Assembly: GCA_020736575.1 (NCBI GenBank)
Contig: JAGPYM010000102.1
Location: forward strand, 1 to 51,021
DNA: 51,021 nt
Direction of reading: 5' to 3'
Source of the DNA: Thelonectria olida
Lineage: Eukaryota > Ascomycota > Sordariomycetes > Hypocreales > Nectriaceae
This document shows positions 21,061-33,447 of the stretch, piece by piece; position 1 is the stretch's first letter, and the number at the start of each line of letters is the position of its first letter. Both the position numbers and the translations under genes were made by a program. The notes under the pieces were generated by a model that worked only from the letters and a program-made list of their open reading frames with translations, was not told where the DNA came from and did not search any database.

Positions 21061-23569
21061 TCAATTCTTGCTGATCCCCATTGGAAAGCAAGCTTGAGTA
21101 ACTCATAGGGGCGATTGCCACGGCGGCAGTGCATATTAGGTGATCTTACACGGGTCGCGTCACGCGGTATGTGCAATCAACCTGATACCGCATGAATTAG
21201 AGTTTACTCTTATTGGCTGAGGTAAGGATTCTCGTTAAGCTAGGATCTATATCAGCAGGCTTGTGAACTTACACCTACTCGCATTTGATGGGCTAGATCA
21301 TCTGTGTCTCTCTTCTTTATCTACTACTCCTTTTCAGTGCTGCGGCAGAGCGACGTTATTCAGTTCCACTTCCTAGAGCAATGAAGTAGCCAGGTGGCTA
21401 CCTTCAGACGCCTTGGATAACGCCTAGATTGTCTCTACTTAGCCACTCACACTGCTGCTGCTTAGTCCTGCACAGCATCTAGTTTGTTCTCGTCAGTGTT
21501 GATAGGTGGAAACTCAATGAAGATGCATTATCCGGATCGTTCAGCCGGGCTAATGGTTTCCAAGGAAAAGAGCTGATGTGATCTAGCTAGGCCAAACTCA
21601 ATGCTGAAAGCCATGCCCATCATTGAGCTGCATTTTCGGAACTTCTAGTTAATACAGAATACCTTGCCGATAGATAATACCAAAGAACCAAATCATAGGT
21701 TGTCATGTGTCGTCCCAATGCCCATAGGTATTTTTAGAACAGGATAAGATAAGTAGTACAGTGGCGCCTTGGGGAAGTAACTAACTTACACATAATACTG
21801 CACACTTGTAATAAGATGTATGCATTAAAACTTATCTTCTTATTAAAAGCCTCTAGTTTAACTTTTTATCCGTACTATATATTTAAACCCAAGTCTGACT
21901 GCGATTGCGCTTATATTAGTTGTGGCTGCGGCCGCGGCTGTGGCTGTGGTTGTGGTTGTGGATGTGGCTGCGCCATGAGGGCTGACCTACCATATCTTGG
22001 CACTAACCCAAGTGAGCTTCCAAACCTGTATCGCCCGTCAGCAGCACGTTAGCAATATATACTTCTACAATACCAGCCACTCGAAGTTGTCTCGAATGAA
22101 GGCGCTACACTCTTGCCAGTGGAGGAGATTAAGCTCCCTATAGCTATCCACCACCAGCCTCTCAACTGTTAACAATGAGGACCATCGCCATGCTCTAGTC
22201 TGAGTTACCTCCTAGTGGACAGAAGACGCAACCCAGCATTTGGAGATAAAGGAGTTAATAGGAGCTGCTTAATAGCAATAAGGAGATTCTTCCTTCTATA
22301 GTAGTATAAGGAGACGCAGATAGCTGCTCTTTATTAAATTGGCCTTATTCCATATTAAAAATAATATTTTGTTTTAATATCTAAATGCGACCTATTCTAG
22401 AGGGCTGGCCTTGACCTTGTTGCTCTTATACTAATATAGAGATCTGGGCTTATTAAGAGAGCTGGTTTTACTGCCTTTATGAGGAGGTATTTATCGGTCT
22501 GGGAAATTTGACCTAATTAGATGTTAGAAAGAGTCATGCGTCCCTATTAATTGCTTTAACAAATAAGCCTTATATTGCTACCACTTCGCTCTTATTAATA
22601 CTGAAACAACTCATCTCCTTAGGTCTATTACGTACCTTAGGATGCTTGACGACGGTCTTCTATATATAACGAGGCGTATGGCAGCGCTAAGACTATACGA
22701 TGACAACGAGTCTAATAAAGATGCAGATACATTAACATTCAAATTACCATTGCAGACATCGCAATTTACTGCTCCTCGCGAAGGTGTTTCTTGACAGAGA
22801 CTCCGGTCGAGCAGACGAAACAGAAGTCTGACTTCTTCTTGAACCCTGGGTGAAGCAGTCCGGGCAGATCCATTCAATTTATTGGCCTATCGATGGGGGG
22901 AATGGTCCTTAAGGCGGTACCCATATTGCTGCCATCATGCCCTCGTGTCTTGGCCACCAGTATAGCGCTCGAATCTTGGCTATTTCGCCAACTCTTGGCG
23001 GCCCCAGAGTGTCCAGTCAACCTTGATAAAGTCCTGCGGCAGTCCCACAAGGGCGGGGCGATGGCGTCGTTAGCAACCACGCCGCTGGCGAAGACGAAGA
23101 GAACTCAACGAGGCCCATCGCCCCTGGCTGATTCGAGGGGACGGGCTTAATGAGAATTTTTCGGAGGACATCGCGGAGTAGTTAGCTTGTCAGGCACTGT
23201 GGGCAAATTGGTCTGCAGATCGACCGAGCTGAATGGGGCTGTTGGAAGCCATTGAGACTGCAAAGAGGCTCAAGTTATACCCATCCATGGCAGGACACGC
23301 GAGTTACACCTAGTGGCACGCGTATGTCGCTTTTGAGATCCGTTGTTTGGCAGATCAATGGCTATTCCGATCCATTGCTGGCTGGGATGTGCATGTCTTC
23401 TTGTCAATCGCTTCCATTGGATAGCGCTAGTTTTTCTTCTTCTTCAATGAACAGAACATGCACATCTCAACATGCTCCCTGAATGTGGTAGTCGTGTTTT
23501 CTTCGTTCTGCGCTGTCGGCTAAGGGTCGCATTTGCCTCCCGAGGCTCGTTGACCTCTGCCTGATTAAT
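21061..23569. other. Gene-free, partly AT-biased stretch
   Basis: No recognisable gene. Composition drifts towards AT from ~21800, with islands of normal composition (22890-23480). Short ORFs (22611-22877, 22874-23080, 22893-23150, 23252-23482) overlap on both strands and match nothing I know. It is probably old repeat debris. Confidence 0.5.
21920..21972 (+). repeat. GGCTGT-type hexanucleotide repeat
   Basis: An imperfect run of ggctgt/ggttgt/ggctgc units forms a small GC-rich island in AT-biased sequence. It would encode a Cys-Gly-rich run in one frame, but the surrounding ORF (21816-22052) is not convincing. Confidence 0.7.
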
Positions 23570-26125
23570 ATACTATTTTAAACACAAATCTAATTAGGTT
23601 GTTTTATTATACTATTAGCGTTATTATTAAAGAGTTTAGGCTCGTTTCTTTTGCTAATTACTTCCTCCAGATTGTACTTAATATCTTTATATTAAACTGT
23701 GAAATTTTTTAAGATAAAAAAAGTAATTTTACTTACTTGTTTTTTAAATTTGGTTTTAGCACTGGAAATAGCTAATATGTGCTAATAGTAATTATAATAT
23801 TAAAAATATAATATATTTATATAAGTTTAAAATTATATTAGTAGTTAGAAAAGCTAATATTAATAGATTTAAAAAATATATATATATTAGTTATAATATA
23901 ATATTAATAATTACTAGTATTAATATTAATTAAATAGCTATTAAACTTTTTAAAAATAATATAATATAATATTTATAAGTACTATTTAATAGTAAATTAA
24001 ATATAATAAGCTTTTTAATAGTATAAAAAATAGGTATTATAATAAGAAATGTTTTAAAAAACTTTAATATAATATATATAAAAAAGCTAATATAATATAA
24101 AAAGATTTAAAAGTTAAAAAGGTTTTTAAAACTAGTAAAAATACTATTATAATATTAATAGAATTTTAAATATTAAACTTATTATAATAAACTAATTAAA
24201 ACTAAATATTATTAAAATTAAAAAATTAATAATTCTATTAGTAATTTTAATACTTTTAAATATAAAAATAGTTATTATAATAAAAGTACTTATAAAAATA
24301 AAAAGAATTTAAATATAAAAAGAATTATAATTTTATATAAGTTAATAGTACTTATAAAATAAGTATTTTAATAAAAACTAATTAGAAAATACTAATAAAT
24401 AAAATAAAATAAAAAATATAACCTACTATATATAAATATTAACTTAATTAAAATACTAATATAAAAAAGATTTTTTATTAAATTTTAAATAATTTTAATT
24501 AAAATATTAGTAATTATAAATACTTTTTATAAATTATATTATAAAATAAAATTAAATAAAAGTAATATAATAATTTAAAAAATAATTATAAAAAATAAAA
24601 ATATTAAATATTTAAATAAATACTTATAAATTATAATTTTAAAAACTATTATATATAATATTAATTATTTAAATAATTATTTAAAAAGTTATAAAGGAAA
24701 ATTTAAAAATAAAAAGTAAATTAAAAAAGTTTAAAAGTTATAAAATAAAAGATTAAAATAATTATATAAAAGAAAAAGTATAAAAAGTTTAAAATAAGTT
24801 TAAAAGTATTAAAACTAATAAAAATAAAATAAAATAATTAAATAGTAAAATATATTAAAAAGTTTATATTAAAATATAAATTATTAATTATTATTTATTA
24901 AAATAAGCTTAATACTAATATATAATAAAAGTTAATATAAATAAAACCTAGCTTTATATTTATTATAATAAGCTTTTTAATAAAGCTTATAATTAGTTTT
25001 AAAATAAAAGTTCTTATTAAATAAATTGTATTTTAAGCTTTTAATATAAAAGTACCTTTTTATTTAACTCTAGTTTATATATTTAACTAATAATATAATA
25101 TGTAATAGTTAAAATACTTAACTTTTTACTAATTAAATATAATATAATCTAATTAAATAATAAAAGCTATAAAACTATTTATTATATATGAAAATATATA
25201 AATTCTTTTAAATATATAAAACTAATAAGAGATTTTAATTAATATTTAAAAGAGTTATAACTTTTAAATATTTTTATATTATTTAATATAAATATACTAT
25301 TAAATATTGATTAAAAAATTAACTTAATTATTTTAAATTATAAGATTTTAATTAAGAGACCTAATATATATTAATACTATTATAACTTTTTTAAATAAAA
25401 AATTAAAAACCTTATATAACTTTTTAAAAAGGAAAAAAAAAAATATTTTAATAATAATAATAAGTAATTTATTAAAATAATTTAATTAAATATAAGTTAT
25501 AACTTTAAAAGCTATTATATATAATAGTAATAATTTAAATAGTTATTTAAAAGGCTATAAAGGAAAAATTTAAAAATAAAAAGTAAGTTAAATATATAAG
25601 TAAATATAAAAGTTAAAAAAGTAGGGTGGGGGGGCTAAAAGGGTTAAATAAAAATAAAAGTTTAAAAATAAATTAAATAGGTTTAAAAGCAATTAAGCTA
25701 GTAGAAATAAGTAAGGTAATTAAATAGAAAAATATATAAAAGAGTTAATATAATAATAAAAATTACTAATTATAAAAAAATTATTAATTATAAAAATTTA
25801 TTTTTATTATAAATTATTAGCTTTTTTAATAAGAAAAATAATATTAAAAATTAATAAATATTATATTTATAAAAAGTTTTATAATATTATACTTTTTATA
25901 TATTTTACTTTTAAAAACTTTATAGTTTAGCCTTTTTTAATCTTATTTTAACTTACCCTCTAGTTTTTAATAATATAATTTATAATTTATATAAGATTTT
26001 TTATAACTTAACTCTTTTTAAATAGTTTTTAAATTATTAATAAGTAGTTAAAAGATCCCTTTATAACTAAGTTAAGTTATTATATAAAATATAAACTAAA
26101 AAATTAAATATAACCTTTAAGCTAA
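23570..26125. repeat. AT-rich RIP-like repeat block 2
   Basis: Nearly pure A/T with no usable ORF and sharp borders. It contains at least a tail piece (24640-24890) and one long copy (24895-25770) of the repeat family found in the first and third AT-rich blocks. Interpreted as RIP-mutated transposon DNA. Confidence 0.85.
24895..25770 (+). repeat. Dispersed AT-rich repeat, long copy
   Basis: Begins tattaaaataagcttaatac with cctagc soon after, has the 16-bp palindrome ctattatatataatag at 25512-25527 and a G-run gggtggggggg at 25622-25634, and ends near aataataaaaattactaatt. It aligns along its length with 85-990. It is one of the better-preserved copies and a good reference for the family. Confidence 0.65.
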
Positions 26126-26966
26126 AAAAAAGATACCAGTTTGGGGGTCTGCCTGCCCAGTCTAGTATTCGACCTACGTTCGCCTGGGCCCTGGTCTTCC
26201 CACTAAGCAGAGCACGTCCATATCTGTGCGCAGAAAGGGTAACAGGAGCTGTGATACACAGTGCAGACAAGCCGGGAATAGGAACCAACCGCTATTTTTT
26301 CGTTATGAAGTTTCAACGGGTTGACGCTGCCGTTAGCGTGGCATCGTGACATGGACGCGACCGTCAAGGAGATGTTTGTCGGTGGTGGGGATTCGGTGAC
26401 CGCGACGCGTCGCTCGTCGAGGTCCATTCTTTTTTATGTATAACGCCAAGTTAAGCGTTCTCGGGGTATTGGTAAATCCCGAGACGGACCTCGGGGCGCC
26501 TCCAAGTGGCCGCGAGAATCGATTATCGCAGCCTCAAGGGTGCTGGAAATCTGCATCGGAACATGTGCGTTATGTGTCACCCCCCAAAACTACAGCCGTT
26601 TATACGGTTCTGGTAATTCTGTCCTTTTCATATTTGATATATCTGGGATTTTATTTGTGTTCTCCTCGTCATGGTAGGTCTAGGGATGGCAATCATCTCT
26701 GTTTTCAGTGCTATCGTTTTTCCTGTTTTGTCCCCTGGACTTCCATTTTGTCGAAACTTTGGTTGGAAAACTCCCGTGCATCCCTAGAGGACGGTATAAA
26801 ACGACCTATCTTTACTGCCCGCTGTTATTCCTCAACACTTCTATCGCCCTCCCGGGCTAAGCATATGCATTCGGAAACAAGGGTACTATTAGCCCAACTC
26901 GGGTAAGTGTTTTTGGCTAACGATTTGCGAGGAAGTGGATCATTTGCAAAGAGCAGCCGTCTTTTC
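26126..26966. other. Gene-free stretch with isolated promoter-like signal
   Basis: Normal base composition resumes at ~26130. The ORF 26436-26906 shows no domain and overlaps minus-strand frames. A TATA-like ggtataaaacg (~26793) is followed by a short ATG frame (MHSETRVLLAQLG) and a GTAAGT donor near 26900, which could be the 5' end of a lost gene or an LTR-type promoter. Nothing firmer can be said. Confidence 0.4.
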
Positions 26967-28469
26967 TCAAAGCGAAATGGACTCCAGCCGAATGATAACC
27001 TGTTTGATATATGCAATCCCCATTACAATCCCGTCCCCATCCTCAAGCTCCTTTCTGTCGCCGAACGCACAGCCGTTATCCAGACAGGAGAGACATGACA
27101 CGATAAGCTCACTCATTGTAGAGCCCATCAAGATTGGAACCCTCTCCTTCGCAAGCTGTATGAATTTCCGTCTCAATGCTTCAGGGCCTAGGGGCGAAGG
27201 GGGGCTAGAAGTTATATCCATCATCTCCGAACCCCTCATCCACTTCATCCCGTGCGGAGGCTTGGAGGACTTTCGGCGTCTTGCAAAGGATCTCCAGAGG
27301 CAGAGCTCGAGCAGGACAACGCCGAAAGAGTACACATCATCAAGAAATGTATAAGCACGGTTCACGTCTCCCTGGCGATCGGGAGGAAGGTAGAAGGCGT
27401 CCCACCAGTGTGTGCTGCGGGTGTACCCGCTCGCCTGTTGAGATTTGCGGCTGAGATCGAATCCGACAAGGTATGGTTCACCAAGATACGAAGGCAAGGA
27501 GGACGATAGAAGGAGAATATTAGACGTTCGGACTGATTTATGGACGTGATTGGCCGTGTGCACGAAGAAAATGCAGGATGCAATCTTCTTCATCAGCGCT
27601 AGTCGACTTGCGAGATCATGTGTTGATGGCTTATCGTAGGCGTCAACCAGGATGTTCTGGAGCGAGACGGGCCTCGAAGGCGGAGAGGGCAGCTCGAAAA
27701 GCAGCTTGTGACCATGGAAACCCTGGCACTTGAACACGTTGACGACATTCATGTCCGATTTGTGAAGGAAAGCAGCAACATCTCGAACGTCCTCCTCGTT
27801 AGCGGTAGAGACATGTGTCTCAAGCAGACACGGACTCGGGCTCTCCCGCCACATTGCTAAAGAGTAGGGAATTGGGACGAAATTCGCAGTCTCAACTAGA
27901 CTAGCGTCGAGCCTGAGGGTAGAAGACGGTTCAACGCTGAGGCATTGGCGTAGAAGCTCCGCCGTCCTCTCCCAGCGGGTTGGACGTACGCTGTTACGGC
28001 CTGCGATTTTGCTACTTGGTGGGCTGCGCCGATTGCATAGGAAAAAGGAGAATAGAACGCTGTTGAGGCTTCCCTCCCATGCCACTAGCTGCGAATGGAG
28101 CTGGGCAATGATGTCTCGACCCCGAACTGCGTAATCGAGCTTCTTGATATTTCCCGACGCATCGGTCAAGGAAGATAGAACCGAGACGAGCTTGATTAGG
28201 CAAGTTTCGAGGACTGCGACTAGACGCTTGCAGAGGCTCCGGGTTTCGTTATCGAGAGACGCAAAGTTCTCCTCGAGGAACCCGGCAAATTGCTGGACCA
28301 GGTAGAGATGGGTGTCCAGCTGCAGGAGATTCTTGTCGTGGGTATCGTCCACCTCACGGTACCGGGTAACAACCTGCTGAATATACTGCACGCAGTGGAG
28401 CAGTGGCTCAAGGATGGGTGGCGCAGCCAATGCTAGGCTGGCAATTCCTACTGCCTGGTCGCTAGCCAT
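26967..28469 (-). CDS. Helical-domain pseudokinase (HeLo/HELL-like, MLKL-like layout)
   Basis: Single exon, 500 residues, ATG at 28469. Residues ~1-145 are mostly alpha-helical with a hydrophobic N-terminus (AVGIASLALAAPPILEPLL), resembling the HeLo/HELL membrane-acting domains of fungal cell-death proteins; this assignment is tentative. Residues ~200-490 form a protein-kinase-like fold: VHKSVRTSNILL (309-320) replaces the HRDLKPxN loop, so the catalytic Asp is missing; GFDLS (336-340) replaces DFG; and the alpha-F signature DDVYSFGVVLLE (377 on) is intact. A glycine loop and VAIK lysine are not evident. It should therefore be catalytically dead and work as a switch. Divergently transcribed from a kinase-ankyrin gene. 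Confidence 0.8.
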   Translation of the reverse strand: MASDQAVGIASLALAAPPILEPLLHCVQYIQQVVTRYREVDDTHDKNLLQLDTHLYLVQQFAGFLEENFASLDNETRSLCKRLVAVLETCLIKLVSVLSSLTDASGNIKKLDYAVRGRDIIAQLHSQLVAWEGSLNSVLFSFFLCNRRSPPSSKIAGRNSVRPTRWERTAELLRQCLSVEPSSTLRLDASLVETANFVPIPYSLAMWRESPSPCLLETHVSTANEEDVRDVAAFLHKSDMNVVNVFKCQGFHGHKLLFELPSPPSRPVSLQNILVDAYDKPSTHDLASRLALMKKIASCIFFVHTANHVHKSVRTSNILLLSSSLPSYLGEPYLVGFDLSRKSQQASGYTRSTHWWDAFYLPPDRQGDVNRAYTFLDDVYSFGVVLLELCLWRSFARRRKSSKPPHGMKWMRGSEMMDITSSPPSPLGPEALRRKFIQLAKERVPILMGSTMSELIVSCLSCLDNGCAFGDRKELEDGDGIVMGIAYIKQVIIRLESISL

Positions 28470-28948
28470 GATGTTGATTCAGGAGATGGATGACAAGTAG
28501 CCGAGAATCATTCGGAGCGACGGAAGGCTATGGTGATGTAGTATTCACCGAGATGTTATAAGTGCAAACGTGAACAGAATCGTCAAGAGAGAAAAAAATG
28601 ATGGTGAAGCCGGAAAGGTCGTTGGGCTGAAGTTGCTCGGGCTGAAACGGGATGAGATTCCGCTCCTGGGTGACTAACCCTTTGAGAACGCCACGGCTGC
28701 CAGCACATTCCTGAGGCTGTGCCGAAATTCAGCTGCTCAGATTACGGACAAGCTGAGCCTCCTCTTTGGTGCCTAACTGAGATTCTCCTCCCCTTTTTGC
28801 CTCCTCCTATCATATACGAGCGACTAGCCGCCAAAAGAAGGAGTAGAACCTGATTTACACTGCAGATTTCGTTTCAGTCTAACTAGCAGGTTTGAAAACT
28901 TCAATGTGATTTCGATTTCTGGACGTCATTTCAGGGCGGTTGTCCAAC
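28470..28948. promoter_or_regulatory. Divergent promoter, pseudokinase/kinase-ankyrin pair
   Basis: 479 bp lie between the two divergent start codons. No ORF or clear TATA box is visible, and pyrimidine-rich stretches occur near 28780-28810. The shared intergenic region makes joint expression of the two genes likely. Confidence 0.5.
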
Positions 28949-31900
28949 ATGGCTTCGGGTTTCTCGTCACGCGGCCTCACTTCAAGCTCCGAATTCTATG
29001 ATTCCCGGTCTCTCAATCCACGTCGCCGAATTGAAGCGTCGCCTGAGCTCACCAGTCAATATTTTTCATCAGACGCTGAAGACAATACCGGTGATATTGA
29101 ACCTCCTTGGTTCAGGCTCCTCGAGATTATCGGGCTGCACAGCATCGCCATTGTTCAAGATGCCGATATTGGCTGCGCCTCGTCCGGAACGGAAGCTGTC
29201 AAGAAGGGATCTTTCGGATCTGTCTCGATGGCAACATGGAAGCCTAGACGAACGCAAAAGGTGGAATCCGTGGCTGTGAAGAGGTTCATTATTTCAGCAA
29301 CAGAGAGCGGTTCTGCCAGCGAGCGGCCGAGCACATATCAGAGACTCATGCGCGACGTCATGTTCGAGATTGAGATTATGGGGCGATGCGACCACCCCAA
29401 CCTCGTTAAGCTACGAGGAATCTTGTTTGAGGAATCAGGTGACGGCCTAGTCTTTCCTGCGTTGCTTATGGAGGCCGCCGACAATCGTTGCCCTGATCTC
29501 GAAGCCTGGTGCAAGGGACACGCTGCACCATCCTCGGCAGTCATTGGCAACCTCGCCCGTGGCATCGCCGAGGGCCTCGATGTGCTTCACTCCATGGGGG
29601 TAGTTCATGCAGACCTAAAACCCTCCAACGTCTTGATGTTCAGACGGGGCCATGACTGGCAGCCCAAGCTTGCTGATTTTGGCTTGAGCGGAATAAGTGT
29701 CAGCGCCGACGCTCCGAGAGGCGGGAGTCGTCGTTGGAACGCTCCGGAATGTCTGCCAGACGCACCGCCTGACCTGAGAGCACATTCCATACAGCCATGC
29801 CGAGACATATATGCATTCGGCCTCCTGTTTGTCTACTTGCTCTTACAGGGTTGCGAGCTGTTCGAAAAGTATGATGGCGACGTCGATGCAGTGAAACTCA
29901 ATGACCAAGACGTTGTGCCGGACTACGCATGGTCACTGATATCTGAAGCAAGCTATACAACACGCTTGTTTCGAAAGATCATCTATTCAACTCTAAGGCT
30001 TCACCCTCGCGACATGTTTTCAAGCACTCATCGGATCACGGATCTTTTAGCAGAATCAGCGCCGAATAGGTAGAATCACCAAACCCTCTTGTCTATTGCC
30101 CCCCATTCACTGACCTGCCTAGGTTTGTCTCCGCTGTCCGTTTGTGGATGGGCCTGGGCCGGGCTTCGGCGGACCGATCGACCTTCCTCCCTTTTGGGCG
30201 CGCTTCGGTTTCTAGAGAAGTGTTAGCCAGTGGTTTCTATGTTTTGTCTGACCCATCTGGCTTGAAGCATCACCCTTCGGAGATGGCAAGCATTTTTTCT
30301 CTAGCCAATATCACATCCTGTTTTCGGAACGAGAGCGAATTTGGCTTGCCGAAACCCCTTCAAAGATCACTTGTTTTACAGTTCCAGAAACTAATCACCG
30401 ATCCTCATGTTCCTCTCGAGAATATCCCTGTGGGCCTCCGTCTCATAGCTCTTGAGGCAATGACCAAACAAGAACTAGGAATCATCCAAGCTGAACGGCC
30501 CGAACTGTTGGAGTGGGAAAGGGACATTAACAAAAGTGCTATAAAGATTATCGGCGAAGAAACCGACTTTCTTAGGGCATTCTCCAACCCTCTCCGAATG
30601 ATTGCGACGGCCTTCCAGTCACACGGACATGCAACCCCAATCCAGTCCACGCCACGATCATCCCGGGCTCTCGAGTACTCAATGTCCGCGTGGAAATTAT
30701 CCGAGGCACATATGGCCGCCTATCGAGGTGACTATGCTTCCCTTGCGGGCGCTATCGACAAAGGCGAAGCAGGGATTTGCGAGAATGAAGTCTTGTGGAC
30801 ACCACTTCACAGCGCTGTCTTGAACGGAGATAAGCGGGCAGCAGATATGCTGTTGAAGGGCGGCGCAGATATCAACGCCCACCTTGGACAGAGTTCGCCA
30901 TGTGCACTTGCACCACTCCTGTTGGCCATTGTACTCGACCATGTACCCATAGTCAAGCTTCTCCTTCAATACGAGAGGATTGATATCTGGGTCCGTGAGT
31001 ATGGCTACTGGTCATCTACCGCAGCCCATCTAGCAGCAGAGTTCTGCAGCAGAGACAGCGTTTTGAAAATGCTTCTCTCCCGTGACAGTCTCCTGGCTCG
31101 CAGCAGAGACGCTCGGCGAAGAACGCCGCTTCACCGGGCAACCGGGGCCAATAACATTGACTGTGTCAAGACACTCATCAAGTTCGGCGCTGACATCGAC
31201 GCCACTGACGTGTCCTTGATAACCCCTCTCCACAAAGCATATGCGGCCGGCAATGGCTTCCAAGGTGTTATCGAAATGATGTCGTTGGATACAAAACAAG
31301 GCGCAGAGGGGTTTGGCCCACAGTTCACCGTGGTCGACTCTTCCGCACCCGAAGTGCAAGAAGGTCTGCGGAACGCTGGTTTCGGTTCTCTATACCCCGA
31401 GTTACTTGAGGCCTTTTTGCCGCTGTCCACACTCATGATGGAGAAGTTTGAATATCTTGTTTCAAAATGCCCGTCTGACCACGATCCTTTTATCCTCGTG
31501 AACGAGTGCCAGATCTTGAGGCACTTCGGCTCGAATTCGGGAGTGGAGACCTTGTTCCTCTGGCTTAACTCGCAGAGAAGACTGCTGCCACAGGAAGACT
31601 TTGAACGACGCTTTAGAGCTCTGCACTTCCCGCCGTCATCCTTCTCGTCAAGTATAGTCGAATTTGAGATCAACCTACGCACACTGTCTCAAAATTTCTC
31701 TCCAGGCCGTGCAGTTCCACTGGATGCCAAGCTACCAGGCCAGAAAGGAGTGACCTACATCTCCAACAACCAGTCTCAAGAGATTATATCTTACCTTTTG
31801 AGGAAAGGAGCATCACCAGAAGCCGAGAAGACCACAAGCTATACCCCAGAGTGTTACTCTTATCGCCCTTCTGACCTTCTTTGGTGCAAGAATCTGCTGA

Positions 31901-31956
31901 GGGAATCTTCGCCAGATTTTGAACCTGAGAAAGCCTGCAATAAGGCGTCGATGTGA
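28949..31956 (+). CDS. Protein kinase fused to ankyrin repeats (non-RD kinase)
   Basis: Two exons (28949-30069, 30123-31956) joined by a 53-bp intron give 984 residues; without splicing the kinase part would end at a TAG right after the domain. The kinase (~55-370) looks active: glycine loop GSFGSV, VAVK lysine (~111), HADLKPSN (HAD at 220-222), ADFGLS, and NAPE for the APE motif. The residue before the catalytic Asp is Ala, so it is non-RD. The C-terminal half has at least four or five ankyrin units (TPLHSAVLNGDKRAADMLL, APLLLAIVLDHVPIVKLLL, TPLHRATGANNIDCVKTLI, TPLHKAYAAGN), likely a partner-binding surface. Soluble, no signal peptide. A possible GTGAGT donor at the stop codon (31953) might add a short extra exon. 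The neighbour upstream is a pseudokinase. Confidence 0.85.
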
Positions 31957-32521
31957 GTAGGGCGACATGGTTCTCATGATGTATCACAGCTGGCAAGGGA
32001 AGCTGACTATTAGGCAAGGCGATACACCGAAAGTAATACTGGAGAGGTCATGGATCTCCCTTCTCTTCATGTCAAGGCCTTCAAAGGGAGCTTCTCCATT
32101 TGGCGTTGGATCCCGACCGTCTTACCCGGGTTACGACTAATTTGTGTTGGTGGGAGGGCCGTAACCGACGAGCAGGCAATCCAAGTGTCAGACTACAATG
32201 TCACCATTGAAGTGCGAATGTTTCCACCAAACGTAAGTGAACAGGTCTTGGTGAAGCTATCGCTGAATGACAGGGAATCTTTAGGACGCGAGGACCAAGA
32301 CCCAACTCCTTTGGTCTCGAAAAGTCGAGATAAACAAGATCTTCCCGAAAGCCGGACGCGGGTACATTACGATGTTGGGCGGGTTCCGAGTGAAGCACAA
32401 GTGCAGACTCCTTGTCAACATGCGTTCTGAGGCAGCCCCGGCGCCTTGATTGGTCACTTTGTCAGTTCTCTGTCTTGTCTACTAGATCTCAGCACAAAGT
32501 GGTGGCTAACGCGCGTACAAG

Positions 32522-32980
32522 GTCTTCTCCGGTTTCAAATTGGATGGGACACACGGAATTCCGCCTGGAAAGGATTTCGTACTGGATTCGATCACGTCCG
32601 AGACAGCAGACGAGCTTGGCCCACTGGGGCCTTGCGCGGGCTTAACCCAACCGATGACGGAGGACGACGTGCCACAGTTGACGCCTTCGTTTGCAGTTCC
32701 AGGGACCTACTGGCCTCCCTGCATCGAAGCAACGCCCAAGCCCAATATGTTCTCCAAAAAGTTGATAAAGATGGCGAGTAAAGAGATCGACTTCGACGAG
32801 TACAATCCCAATATCTACTGGCGAAGGAAGATTGAGGCAGAGGGTGGACATGTGGAATACGGGCCCAAGAAGTGGCCCCACACTATAGCACGAACAAAAG
32901 GTAAGCTTCAAGTGTTACGGGAGCTGTCACCCGACGTATCCAATGACTCCTACACAGAAGGTTCAACTCTAATTTCTTAA
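32522..32980 (+). CDS. Uncertain hypothetical gene, 3' exons
   Basis: An open frame follows a good acceptor (CTAAC branch site, then gcgcgtacaag, ending at 32521) and reads VFSGFKLDGTHGIPPGKDF, then a Pro-rich part and FDEYNPNIYWRRKIEAEGG to a TAA at 32980. An optional 57-bp intron (32901-32957, GTAAGC...ACACAG) leaves the frame intact either way. Upstream fragments in other frames (32320-32448, KIFPKAGRGYITMLGGFRV; 32160-32230, VSDYNVTIEVRMFPP, followed by a GTAAGTG donor) suggest more exons, but I could not join them cleanly. Family not recognised. It may be a decayed gene or a downstream extension of the ankyrin gene. Confidence 0.4.
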   Translation, partial: VFSGFKLDGTHGIPPGKDFVLDSITSETADELGPLGPCAGLTQPMTEDDVPQLTPSFAVPGTYWPPCIEATPKPNMFSKKLIKMASKEIDFDEYNPNIYWRRKIEAEGGHVEYGPKKWPHTIARTKGKLQVLRELSPDVSNDSYTEGSTLIS

Positions 32981-33447
32981 GGCTGATAGGTTTTAGCTGC
33001 TATCAGGAGCGTCGCAGCCGAGCTCCGAATACGTGATTAATCTATAGCGAGAACCATCTTCCCAAACCAGGCATATAAAACGGATATAAGGCTCGGTGGG
33101 GATTTCCCTATGGGGCGGGCCATGTATTAAGTGAAGACCAGGGGCTAAATGGAATTTTTTAAGGGAGGGCCTAGGGTTAATATTAAAAATTATATAGATT
33201 TTTTATTTTATTATTTTATATCCCCATTAACCGATTATTATATTCAAAATTTACTTCCCTACTTAATTAAGCTTAACTCATAATTGCTCCTCAATAAGTG
33301 CATATGTCCGCTAATAACCAACCGAGATTATGACATCAGCTCACGTTGTGTCCGATTGCCATTCTCCAAAGCGCAATTCGCCCAGAGAGTTGCTTTCCAG
33401 GGTTAACTCTACCAAGCACGCCCGCACCACGTCCCACGCAGAAGCCC
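32981..33447. other. Gene-free stretch with small AT-rich patch
   Basis: No gene. Positions ~33170-33270 are strongly A/T-biased, like a tiny RIP-affected repeat fragment. The remainder is the 5' flank of the next Zn2Cys6 gene; no CCGCGG palindrome is visible here. Confidence 0.5.

Noticed and set aside
21816..22052. Cys/Gly-rich 78-codon ORF
   Set aside because: Its cysteine richness comes only from the hexanucleotide repeat; there is no signal peptide or gene structure.
26436..26906. 156-codon plus-strand ORF before the pseudokinase gene
   Set aside because: No domain, a hydrophobic run only by chance, and it overlaps competing frames; listed only as a gene-free stretch.
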